From Proteobacteria bacterium SG_bin5 (GTDB taxonomy: Bacteria > Pseudomonadota > Alphaproteobacteria > Sphingomonadales > Sphingomonadaceae): a stretch of 15,945 bases of DNA. The stretch is from NCBI GenBank assembly GCA_002083475.1, contig LWDI01000029.1, forward strand, positions 187-16,131, read 5' to 3'. The translations under genes and the position numbers were made by a program. Below, piece after piece: positions 6,704-13,233 of this stretch (position 1 is its first letter; each line of letters opens with the position of its first letter). The notes beneath the pieces were generated by a model. That model was not told where the DNA came from and ran no database searches. It saw only the letters and a program-made list of their open reading frames with translations.

Positions 6704-7816
6704 TCAGCCCGCCCCATGCCCGCGCGCGAGATAGGCATCGGACTGCATTTCCTGGAGCCGGCTCACCGTGCGTTCGAACTCGAACGCGCCGTCGCCCGCC
6801 ACGTACAGCGCCTCGGGCGCGGCGTCGGCGCCGGCGATGAATTTGACGTTGTGCTCGTAGAGCGCGTCGATCAGCGTCACGAAGCGGGCGGCTTCGTTGC
6901 GGTTCTCCGGCCCCAAGCGCGGAATGCCGACCATGATCACGGTGTGGAAGCGCCGCGCGACGCATAGATAATCGGCCGCGCCGCGCGCCTCGGCGCACAG
7001 CTTCTTGAAGCTGAACACCGCCACCCCCTTCAGGCTCTTGGGCACGTGCAGCATGCGTCCGCCGGGGAGCGCCAGATCCTCGCTCGGCACATGCGCGCGG
7101 TCCTCGGGCGGGTAATCGGTGAGCGCGAAAAAGGCGGCGGAGAGCGCCTTGGTCGTCGCCTCGCCGCTCGGCGCGTACCAGAGCTTCATCGAGCCGAGCC
7201 GGTCGCGGCGGTAATCGACCGGGCCGTTCAAGCCCACGACCGCGCATTTCTCCTCGAGCAAGGCGATGAAGGGCAGGAAATGCTCGCGGTTGAGCCCGTC
7301 CTTATAGAGGTCGCCCGGCGCGCGGTTCGAGGTCGCGACCACCGTCAACCCGCGCGCCCACATCGCGGTGAACAGCCGCGACAGGATCATCGCATCGGCC
7401 GAATTATTGACGACCAGCTCGTCGAACGCCAGCAGCCGGCTTTCGCCGACCATCGCCTGCGCGACCGGCACGATCGGATCGCCCGCTTCCTTCTTGCGCT
7501 CCTCGGCGATGCGCGCGTGCACCTCCAACATGAATTCGTGGAAATGGACGCGGCGTTTGCGGCGGATGTCGAGACACTGATAGAATAGGTCCATCAGCAT
7601 CGATTTGCCGCGCCCCACCCCGCCCCAGAGATAGAGCCCGCGCGGCGGCTCGGGCAGCCGGCCGAGCGCGCGCCAGAGCACCGAGCCGCGCTTGGGCGTC
7701 GCTTCGAGCGCGGTCGCGAGCGCGGCGAGGCGCAAGGCGGCGGCCGCCTGTTCGGGATCGGGGCGCAGTTCGCCCGCCGAGACCAGGGCGTTGTAGCGAT
7801 CGAGGACGAAGGTCAT
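6704..7816 (-). CDS. zapE: Cell division protein ZapE (AFG1-like ATPase)
   Basis: A 370-aa P-loop ATPase of the AFG1/ZapE family. In E. coli, ZapE affects Z-ring stability under some stress conditions; the mitochondrial relative AFG1/LACE1 is linked to turnover of respiratory subunits. Walker A is GGVGRGKS at 65-72. Walker B is LLAFDE at 128-133, followed by LVVNNSADAMILSRLF. The sensor-like segment ATSNRAPGDLYKDGLNREHFLPFI spans 161-184. The C-terminus has the family pattern around RHTVIMVGIPRL-type residues at 289-301. The start MTFVLDRYN (ATG 7814-7816) is chosen by its resemblance to the family. The frame continues upstream to 7915, but that part runs into a palindromic repeat and is not believable. 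The ribosome-binding site is weak. Confidence 0.93.
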   Translation of the reverse strand: MTFVLDRYNALVSAGELRPDPEQAAAALRLAALATALEATPKRGSVLWRALGRLPEPPRGLYLWGGVGRGKSMLMDLFYQCLDIRRKRRVHFHEFMLEVHARIAEERKKEAGDPIVPVAQAMVGESRLLAFDELVVNNSADAMILSRLFTAMWARGLTVVATSNRAPGDLYKDGLNREHFLPFIALLEEKCAVVGLNGPVDYRRDRLGSMKLWYAPSGEATTKALSAAFFALTDYPPEDRAHVPSEDLALPGGRMLHVPKSLKGVAVFSFKKLCAEARGAADYLCVARRFHTVIMVGIPRLGPENRNEAARFVTLIDALYEHNVKFIAGADAAPEALYVAGDGAFEFERTVSRLQEMQSDAYLARGHGAG

Positions 7817-7868
7817 GGGGCGCCCGCCGCCAGAAGCGATGCGCCGCCCCACCAGCCAAAGATGAGCG

Positions 7869-7948
7869 CGTCGCCCCAGCGAAAGCTGGGGCCTCGTGCC
7901 GCTGGCGCACCCCATTTCCCAAAGGCCCCAGCTTTCGCTGGGGCGACG
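7869..7948. repeat. 80-bp element with perfect 26-bp inverted arms
   Basis: The arms at 7869-7894 and 7923-7948 are exact reverse complements over 26 bp. Each arm is also a hairpin of its own: CCCCAGC-GAAA-GCTGGGG, a 7-bp stem with a GNRA-type tetraloop. The 28-bp spacer contains a smaller GTGC/GCAC pairing. The element lies between the thioesterase stop (7989) and the zapE start (7816), so it would be in the zapE leader if the genes are cotranscribed. It differs in sequence from the 97-bp elements but follows the same plan of two self-pairing arms. It looks like a non-coding REP/MITE-like repeat; no coding capacity is seen. Confidence 0.85.
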
Positions 7949-7988
7949 GCCTGGGGGGTGAAGGGGCTGGCGAAAGCCATGACGCCCC

Positions 7989-8456
7989 TCAACGCGACGG
8001 CTTCCTGATCGTGCCCGAAAAAGCGAGCACCGTCGCGCTCGGGCCTTCGACCGGCTGGACGATCAGCCCGCGCAGGAACAACAGCCGCCCGGTCTCGCGC
8101 AGCAGCTCGACCCGCGCCTCGATCGGCGCCTCGATCTCGGCGCGGCCGATGAATTGCGCGTTCAGATCGAGCGTCACCGCCGTCCCCGCCTCGATCAACC
8201 CGAAGCCGCGCGCGGCGGCGAAGATCGCCATGTCGACGAAGCCCAGCAACGCCCCGCCATGGACCTTGCCCGACAAATTGGCGTGGAGCGCGCGCGGCGT
8301 CATGCGCACCCGGGCGACGCCGTCTTCGACCTTTAGCAGGAACGGCCCGAACAGCGCGTTGAAGCGCGATCGATCGGCCAGCTCCCACGTCATCCAGCCG
8401 GGATGATCGGGCGCTTCGAAATAGCGGAAAGCCGGGGCCGGCTGGTCGTCGATCAA
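7989..8456 (-). CDS. PaaI-like hotdog-fold acyl-CoA thioesterase
   Basis: A 155-aa single hotdog domain protein, likely hydrolysing an acyl-CoA of unknown identity in the cytoplasm. The family motif is HANLSGKVHGGALLGFVDMA (58-77), with N60, the HGG turn at 66-68 and D75 as likely active-site residues. The C-terminal strands LLFLRGLIVQ and TVLAFSGTIRK complete the fold. The start codon is TTG (8454-8456), one base after the sdhB stop at 8458-8460. No upstream ATG is available, and the next in-frame ATG is at residue 22. As I recall them, related proteins share the residues before it (FRYF...HPGW), which favours the TTG. No strong ribosome-binding site is visible, so translation may depend on coupling to sdhB. 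Confidence 0.85.
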   Translation of the reverse strand: MIDDQPAPAFRYFEAPDHPGWMTWELADRSRFNALFGPFLLKVEDGVARVRMTPRALHANLSGKVHGGALLGFVDMAIFAAARGFGLIEAGTAVTLDLNAQFIGRAEIEAPIEARVELLRETGRLLFLRGLIVQPVEGPSATVLAFSGTIRKPSR

Positions 8457-8457
8457 C

Positions 8458-9243
8458 TTATTGCGCGCGTTCGAACTGCAGCTTCTTGATCTCGGCGATC
8501 GCCTTGGCCGGGTTCAGCCCCTTGGGGCAGACGTTCGCGCAGTTCATGATCGTGTGGCAGCGATAGAGGCGGAACGGATCCTCGAGTTCGTCGAGCCGCT
8601 CGCCGGTCATCTCGTCGCGGCTGTCGGCGATCCAGCGATAGGCCTGGAGCAGGATCGCCGGCCCCAGGAATTTGTCGCTATTCCACCAATAGCTGGGGCA
8701 GCTCGTCGAGCAGCAGGCGCACAGGATGCACTCGTAAAGCCCGTCGAGCTTGGCGCGATCATCGGGCGATTGCAGCCGTTCCTTGCCGGCGGGCGCCGGG
8801 GTCACCGTCTGCAGCCACGGCTTGATCGAGGCATATTGCGCGTAGAAATGGGTGAAATCGGGAACGAGATCCTTGATCACGTCCATATGCGGCAAGGGCG
8901 TGATCCGGATGTCGCCCTTGATGTCTTCGATCGCGGTGGTGCAGGCGAGGCCGTTCTTGCCATCGATGTTCATCGAGCAGGAACCGCAAATCCCCTCGCG
9001 GCACGAACGGCGGAAAGTGAGCGTCGAATCCTGCTCGGCCTTCATCTTGATGAGCGCGTCGAGCACCATCGGGCCGCACTCGTCGAGATTGATTTCGAAG
9101 GTGTCGTAGCGCGGATTTTCGCCGGCATCGGGATCGAAGCGATAGATTTTGAACTTCTTGATGCGCTTGGCGTCGCCGGTCGCCTTGTGCGTCTTGCCGT
9201 CGTTCTTGATCTTGCTGTTGGGGGGCAACAAAAACTCGGCCAT
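8458..9243 (-). CDS. sdhB: Succinate dehydrogenase iron-sulfur subunit
   Basis: The electron-transfer subunit (261 aa) of complex II, on the cytoplasmic face of the inner membrane. The N-terminal ferredoxin domain carries the 2Fe-2S ligands C81, C86, C89 and C101 (SCREGICGSCS ... ACTT). The C-terminal domain has CILCACCSTSCP (172-183), RCH (C229) and NCANVCPKGLNP (C235, C239), giving the 4Fe-4S set C172/C175/C178/C239 and the 3Fe-4S set C182/C229/C235. Nothing is missing. The start ATG (9241-9243) has only a weak AAGG site. sdhB normally ends an sdhCDAB operon; here the upstream neighbour is a divergent SDR gene, so sdhB has its own promoter in the 9244-9487 gap and the other subunits must be elsewhere. 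Confidence 0.97.
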   Translation of the reverse strand: MAEFLLPPNSKIKNDGKTHKATGDAKRIKKFKIYRFDPDAGENPRYDTFEINLDECGPMVLDALIKMKAEQDSTLTFRRSCREGICGSCSMNIDGKNGLACTTAIEDIKGDIRITPLPHMDVIKDLVPDFTHFYAQYASIKPWLQTVTPAPAGKERLQSPDDRAKLDGLYECILCACCSTSCPSYWWNSDKFLGPAILLQAYRWIADSRDEMTGERLDELEDPFRLYRCHTIMNCANVCPKGLNPAKAIAEIKKLQFERAQ

Positions 9244-9378
9244 CGCATCTACCTTCGTTCGCGCACGCGCACGAGCTCGCCCGGCGCTCGGGGGAGCAGA
9301 TACACAGCGCGGGCGCCGCTTTCAAACCCCGCGCGCAAAAAACGGCGGGGCTCGGTCGGCGCGCGGACGCGAGCCGGG

Positions 9379-9405
9379 CTTGGCGGTAACCAAGCATAAC
9401 TATGC
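9379..9405. promoter_or_regulatory. Two adjoining small palindromes in the sdhB/SDR divergent gap
   Basis: The 244-bp gap between the divergent sdhB and SDR starts contains CTTGG-CGGTAA-CCAAG (9379-9394), directly followed by GCATA-AC-TATGC (9394-9405). Both have perfect 5-bp arms. They lie in the AT-richest part of the gap, about 140 bp from the sdhB start and 85 bp from the SDR start, where regulators and promoters for both genes would be expected. A TATGCT on the minus strand overlaps them as a possible sdhB -10. The arms are short, so chance is possible. Confidence 0.35.
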
Positions 9406-9487
9406 GCGCCCGCGATTGAAGCCCGCCCGCGCCGCGCCGACCTCTGGCGCGGCCCCGCCCCACGCGGGCTTTGGAGGAGATTATCAG

Positions 9488-10231
9488 ATGACACAGCGGC
9501 TTCAGGGCAAGAAAGCCTTCGTGACCGGCGGCTCGCGCGGGATCGGCGCGGGGATCGCGCAACGACTGGCGCGCGAAGGCGCCGATGTCGCGATCAGCTT
9601 CGCGAGCAACCAGGCCGCCGCCGACGCGACCGTCGCGGCCATCAGCGAAGCCGGGGTGACGGGCGCCGCCTTCCAGGCCGACGCCGCCGATCCGCGCGCC
9701 GCCGCCCAAGCCGTGGTCGCCGCCGCCGAGCGGCTCGGCGGGCTCGACATTCTGGTGCACAATGCCGGCGTCGCCACCTTCGGCGCGATCGGCGAAACCC
9801 CCTTCGCCGAATTCCGCCGCCAATTCGGGGTGAATGTCGACGGCATTTACGCCGCGACCGAGGCGGCGATCCCGCATCTGCGCGATGGCGGGCGCATCCT
9901 GATCATCGGCAGCATCAACGCGCATTGGATGCCGTTTCCGGGCGGCGCGATCTATGGCGCGACCAAGGCGGCGGTCGCGGGCCTCGCGCGCGGCTGGGCG
10001 CGCGATCTGGGCGAGCGCGGCATTTTGGTGAACGTGATCCAGCCCGGCCCGATCGACACCGATCTCAACCCGGCGAACGGCCCCTTCGCCGATGTGCTCA
10101 CCCCGATGACCGCCTTGAAGCGCTACGGCCGGGTCGAGGAAGTCGCGGCGCTCACCGCGTTCCTGGCGAGCGACGAGGCGAGCTATATCACCGGCGCCAC
10201 GATCGACATCGACGGCGGCGCGGCGATCTGA
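9488..10231 (+). CDS. Short-chain dehydrogenase/reductase (classical SDR, FabG-like)
   Basis: A 247-aa NAD(P)-dependent oxidoreductase with all classical SDR motifs. TGGSRGIG (13-20) binds the cofactor, and the Arg in it is common in NADPH-preferring members. NAG is at 92-94 and N116 in the alpha-4 helix. The catalytic residues are S142, Y156 and K160 (YGATK), and PGPIDTD (186-192) follows. A good GGAGGAG ribosome-binding site precedes the ATG. The substrate cannot be told from sequence; a 3-oxoacyl or sugar-like carbonyl is possible. It is transcribed alone, away from sdhB, and ends at a strong hairpin before the convergent creD. Confidence 0.92.
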   Translation: MTQRLQGKKAFVTGGSRGIGAGIAQRLAREGADVAISFASNQAAADATVAAISEAGVTGAAFQADAADPRAAAQAVVAAAERLGGLDILVHNAGVATFGAIGETPFAEFRRQFGVNVDGIYAATEAAIPHLRDGGRILIIGSINAHWMPFPGGAIYGATKAAVAGLARGWARDLGERGILVNVIQPGPIDTDLNPANGPFADVLTPMTALKRYGRVEEVAALTAFLASDEASYITGATIDIDGGAAI

Positions 10232-10236
10232 GCGAC

Positions 10237-10273
10237 GCGCGGGGCGCGGGCGATCGTCGCCTGCGCCCCGCGC
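10237..10273. terminator. Bidirectional hairpin between convergent SDR and creD genes
   Basis: A 17-bp stem (10237-10253 with 10257-10273) closes on a TCG loop. Sixteen pairs are Watson-Crick and one is G-U at 10248/10262; the outer 11 bp (GCGCGGGGCGC) pair perfectly. It begins 5 bp after the SDR stop and ends 6 bp before the creD stop, an ideal place for a shared terminator. There is no U-tract on either side, so it is not a textbook intrinsic terminator. It may block exonucleases or work with Rho. Confidence 0.75.
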
Positions 10274-10279
10274 TCCGCC

Positions 10280-11656
10280 TCACGCCGGCGCGGCCTCGAT
10301 CGCGCGCGCGCGGCTCCAATCGACGTTGCGGGTGATGTACATCACCGTCGCGAGCGTCGCGAACAGCAGCACCGAGCCGATCAGCAGCGACCACGCCTCC
10401 AGGCTCAGCAGCACGAACAGCAGCAGATAGAGCATCGCGAGCAAGCCGAAGATCACCGCCGCGCGCCGCCAATTGCCGAGCACCGCCGCCGAATAGGCGG
10501 TGAGCAAGGCGATCATCGCCCCCGCCGCGAGCAGATAGGCGAAAGTGAAGCCGATCAACTCGGCGAAGGCGAGCAGCATCACGAAGAACAGCACCAGCCC
10601 CGCGCCGACGAGCAGATAAGCGACCGTAGAGACGTGCCGGCCGCCGATCACGTCGAACATCAGCAGCGCGGTGAAGGTGAAACCGATGAACAAAAAGCCG
10701 TATTTCACCGCGCGATTGACCTGGCTGTAAATATCGGCGGGGGCGACCAGCGCGATCTTGACCGTGCGATCGTCGTTGTTCCCGGGCAGCACGACGCGAT
10801 CGTTCGTCGCGCTCGGCTGATCGAGATCGACCAGCGCCCGCCCCAGCGCCAAATTGCCGATCGCGTAGCGCGCGCTGCACCCCTTCGCGTCGACGCGACT
10901 GTCGATCGGCAGGAAACCGCCCTGGAAGCTGGGATGCGGCCAGGCAGAGGCGATTTTCCAACGCGATTCGCCCGCCTGGGGCACCATCGACACGCTGCCA
11001 TTGCCGCGAAAATCGATGCGATAGCTCAGCATCAGCGGCTCGCGCGGCAGCGCGCGCGCGTCGATGCCGGCGAAAAAGCCCGAGCCGCCCGTCGCCTCCG
11101 GCCCATTGCCCGGCTGGAGCGCGACCGCGCGCCCGGCGATCGTCAGGCTCGGCCGCCGCCCCACCAACCCGCGCGGATCGGAGACGCCGAAGCGTAGCTC
11201 GGCGCGGGCGAGGTCGAGCGTCTCGGGCGCGATGCCGGCGCGCGCGAGATCGGTCGGCATGTCGAACCGCGCGCTGCCGCTCGCGCGCGCGGTATAGACG
11301 ATCGCTTCATAGATCGAGCGGTGCCGCCGCTCGGGATCGATTCCCAGATCGAGCGTCGCAAGCGTCGGCGCGACGCGCAATTCGCGCGTCACCATCCGGC
11401 TGGTGACGCTGGGCTTGCCATTCTGGGTGACCGTCTCGGTGACTTGCGCCTGATAGGGGATGACGAGCAACGGCCCGGCGAGCGTCTGTTCGCCGCCCCA
11501 GCCCTGCGCGATGCTCTCGCGCGCGGTTTTCGATTGGTTTTCGCGGTCGTAAACGAGCAGATAGACGCTGAAGATCGGAATGGTGAGCAGCAACCCCATC
11601 AGCATCGCCAAGCCGAGCTTGACGGCGGGGGCACGGTCCTGTTGTCGGTAAGCCAT
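10280..11656 (-). CDS. creD: CreD-family inner-membrane protein
   Basis: A 458-aa membrane protein of the CreD family. One N-terminal membrane helix spans about 13-36, followed by a large, probably periplasmic domain (about 40-315). Then come about five C-terminal helices (roughly 318-337, 342-361, 364-388, 396-420 and 422-441). Conserved family stretches include WPHPSFQGGFLP (239-250) and the run from YSQVNRAVKYGF (310-321) into the second helix. In E. coli the gene is induced by the CreBC two-component system and affects envelope integrity and colicin tolerance; elsewhere it is linked to beta-lactam responses. No creB or creC is in this window. The ATG at 11654-11656 is preferred over a GTG two codons upstream because the AGGAGG site overlaps that GTG. 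SDR/GST genes lie 75 bp upstream on the same strand. Confidence 0.92.
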   Translation of the reverse strand: MAYRQQDRAPAVKLGLAMLMGLLLTIPIFSVYLLVYDRENQSKTARESIAQGWGGEQTLAGPLLVIPYQAQVTETVTQNGKPSVTSRMVTRELRVAPTLATLDLGIDPERRHRSIYEAIVYTARASGSARFDMPTDLARAGIAPETLDLARAELRFGVSDPRGLVGRRPSLTIAGRAVALQPGNGPEATGGSGFFAGIDARALPREPLMLSYRIDFRGNGSVSMVPQAGESRWKIASAWPHPSFQGGFLPIDSRVDAKGCSARYAIGNLALGRALVDLDQPSATNDRVVLPGNNDDRTVKIALVAPADIYSQVNRAVKYGFLFIGFTFTALLMFDVIGGRHVSTVAYLLVGAGLVLFFVMLLAFAELIGFTFAYLLAAGAMIALLTAYSAAVLGNWRRAAVIFGLLAMLYLLLFVLLSLEAWSLLIGSVLLFATLATVMYITRNVDWSRARAIEAAPA

Positions 11657-11731
11657 CGGCACCTCCTGCGATGAACCGTGCGTTTTCGTAGACGAGTTGT
11701 GGACGCTTGCCCAGCCCTAAAGCACGCGGCG

Positions 11732-12538
11732 CTATCCCTCGCGCCCCGGGCGTCGCGACAAGCCCACGTCGAGATGCGCGCCCGCGTCGATCAGCAGCGT
11801 CTCCCCCGTGATCGCGCGCGCGGCGGGATCGAGCAGATGGACGATCGGCGCCGCCACCTCGTCCGGGCTCGTCGCGATGCCCATCGGCGTCGCCGCCGCG
11901 ATCCGCGCGTTGAGCCGCGCGAAGCCTTCGGCGCCCAGCCGCTTTTCGAACCAGCCGCTCGCGACATAGCCCGGCGCGACCGCGTTCACCCGCACCGCCG
12001 GGGCGAGCGCGCGCGCGAGGCTTTGCGTCATCGTCAGCAACGCGCCCTTCGACGCGGCATAAGCGACCGAGGAGCCGATCCCGAACACCCCCGCGACCGA
12101 GGCGACGTTCACCACCGCTCCCGCCCCGCTCGCACGCAGATCGGCTTCGCAGGCGCGCACCATCTGAAAGGCGGCGACCACGTTCAACCGGTAGATATCG
12201 AGGAAATCCTCGGCGGAAAGCGCCGCCAAATCCTCGTGATTGGCGAATTTGGTGCGGCCTGCGTTGTTCACCAGGAAATCGATCCGCCCGAACGCCGCGC
12301 GCGCCGCCGCGGCGAGCGCCTGGCAGGCGTGATCCTCGACGATGTCCGCCTGGACCGCGACCGCCTCGCCCAATTCGGCGGCGAGCGCTTCGGCCTCGTC
12401 GCGGCTGTGCGCATAGTTGATCACGCAGCGCGCGCCCTTCGCCCGCAATTGGCGCGCCACCGCCGCGCCGATCCCGGTGCCGCCGCCGGTGACGATCGCG
12501 ACGCGCCCCGCGAAGCCGGGGTCGGCGGCCGCGCTCAT
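11732..12538 (-). CDS. Short-chain dehydrogenase/reductase
   Basis: A classical SDR of about 268 aa. The cofactor motif TGGGTGIG is at 16-23, NNAG at 90-93, N118 in the helix-4 region, and the catalytic S146, Y159 and K163 (YAASK). APGYVASG (187-194) follows, in the position of the usual PG motif. Residues N40/Y41 and nearby R45 sit where NADP-preferring members hold the phosphate, so NADPH is plausible but not certain. The ATG at 12536-12538 overlaps the stop of the upstream glutathione transferase gene (ATGA), so the two are translationally coupled and probably act in one pathway. The substrate is unknown. It is only distantly similar to the SDR at 9488-10231, sharing family motifs. Confidence 0.9.
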   Translation of the reverse strand: MSAAADPGFAGRVAIVTGGGTGIGAAVARQLRAKGARCVINYAHSRDEAEALAAELGEAVAVQADIVEDHACQALAAAARAAFGRIDFLVNNAGRTKFANHEDLAALSAEDFLDIYRLNVVAAFQMVRACEADLRASGAGAVVNVASVAGVFGIGSSVAYAASKGALLTMTQSLARALAPAVRVNAVAPGYVASGWFEKRLGAEGFARLNARIAAATPMGIATSPDEVAAPIVHLLDPAARAITGETLLIDAGAHLDVGLSRRPGREG

Positions 12539-13149
12539 GCCGCGGCACTCGGCCGCGCCGAGACGCGCGCGTGCCAATCGGTAAGGCGCGCCAGTTCCGG
12601 CTCGGGCGGCACGCCGACGAAAGCGGCGAAATCGATCATCGTCAGCAGCACGATGTCGGCCATCGAAAAATCGCGCCCGGCGAGGAAGGGGCGATCGCCC
12701 AGGATCGTGTCGAAATAGGCATAGGCGGCCGCGACCTTGGGCCGGTTGCTCTCGCCGAACTCGGTATATTGCGGCTGCACGACGCGCGCGGTGAAGGGGT
12801 GGGTGTGCGCCCAGACCATCGCGAGCGGGGTGCCGAGGCGAAACTCGACGCGGCGCACCCACATATCGACCTCGGCGACGCCCTTGGGCCCCTTACCGAA
12901 CAAGGGCGGATCGGGGTTGAGCGCTTCCAGGAAGCGGCAGATCGACAGGCTCTCGGTGATCACCTCGCCATCGTCGAGCTGGAGCGCGGGGATTTGGCCG
13001 AGCGGGTTGACCGCCAGATAATCGGGCGCGCGGTGCTGCCCCTCGCGGATCGAGAGTTCGCGCGTCGCGATCTTGAGGCCTTTTTCGGCGAGATAGATGC
13101 GCACCCGGCGCGGATTGGGCGCCGGCGCGGGCGCGTCATACAGCAGCAA
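12535..13149 (-). CDS. Glutathione S-transferase family protein
   Basis: A 204-aa cytoplasmic protein with an N-terminal thioredoxin-like domain and an all-helical C-terminal domain. The cis-proline is P54 in NPLGQIPAL (48-56), and the E66-S67 pair (ITESLSICRFLE) contacts the glutathione gamma-glutamyl group. SMADIVLLT (162-170) contains the N-capping Asp165 motif of the C-terminal domain. Reaction type (conjugation, isomerisation, reductive cleavage) cannot be decided. The start is TTG (13147-13149), supported by a GGGAGGGG site 4 nt upstream; no suitable ATG exists in frame. It is the first gene of a unit with the SDR and possibly creD, divergent from the acyl-CoA ligase across an 84-bp gap. 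Confidence 0.9.
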   Translation of the reverse strand: MLLYDAPAPAPNPRRVRIYLAEKGLKIATRELSIREGQHRAPDYLAVNPLGQIPALQLDDGEVITESLSICRFLEALNPDPPLFGKGPKGVAEVDMWVRRVEFRLGTPLAMVWAHTHPFTARVVQPQYTEFGESNRPKVAAAYAYFDTILGDRPFLAGRDFSMADIVLLTMIDFAAFVGVPPEPELARLTDWHARVSARPSAAA

Positions 13150-13233
13150 ATTACCCCTCCCTGCTAATTTTCGAACTTGGCGTATGGCATTTGTCGCTGG
13201 GCTCGCCTAGCCAATTGCAAAACAGGGGACGCC
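13150..13233. promoter_or_regulatory. Shared divergent promoter gap (GST-SDR versus ligase-thioesterase)
   Basis: Both ribosome-binding sites are visible: GGGAGGGG on the minus strand at 13154-13161 and AGGGGA on the plus strand before 13234. The middle is AT-richer than the flanking genes (AATTTTCGAA, GGCATTTGTC, CCAATTGCAAAAC). Two divergent promoters must fit within about 84 bp, so they probably overlap and may be co-controlled. A spaced TTGGC (13177-13181 region) ... GCCAA pair is present, but I see no convincing operator. Confidence 0.45.

Noticed and set aside
7817..7915. A 33-codon N-terminal extension of zapE
   Set aside because: It is translated partly from the palindromic repeat at 7869-7948 and bears no family resemblance.
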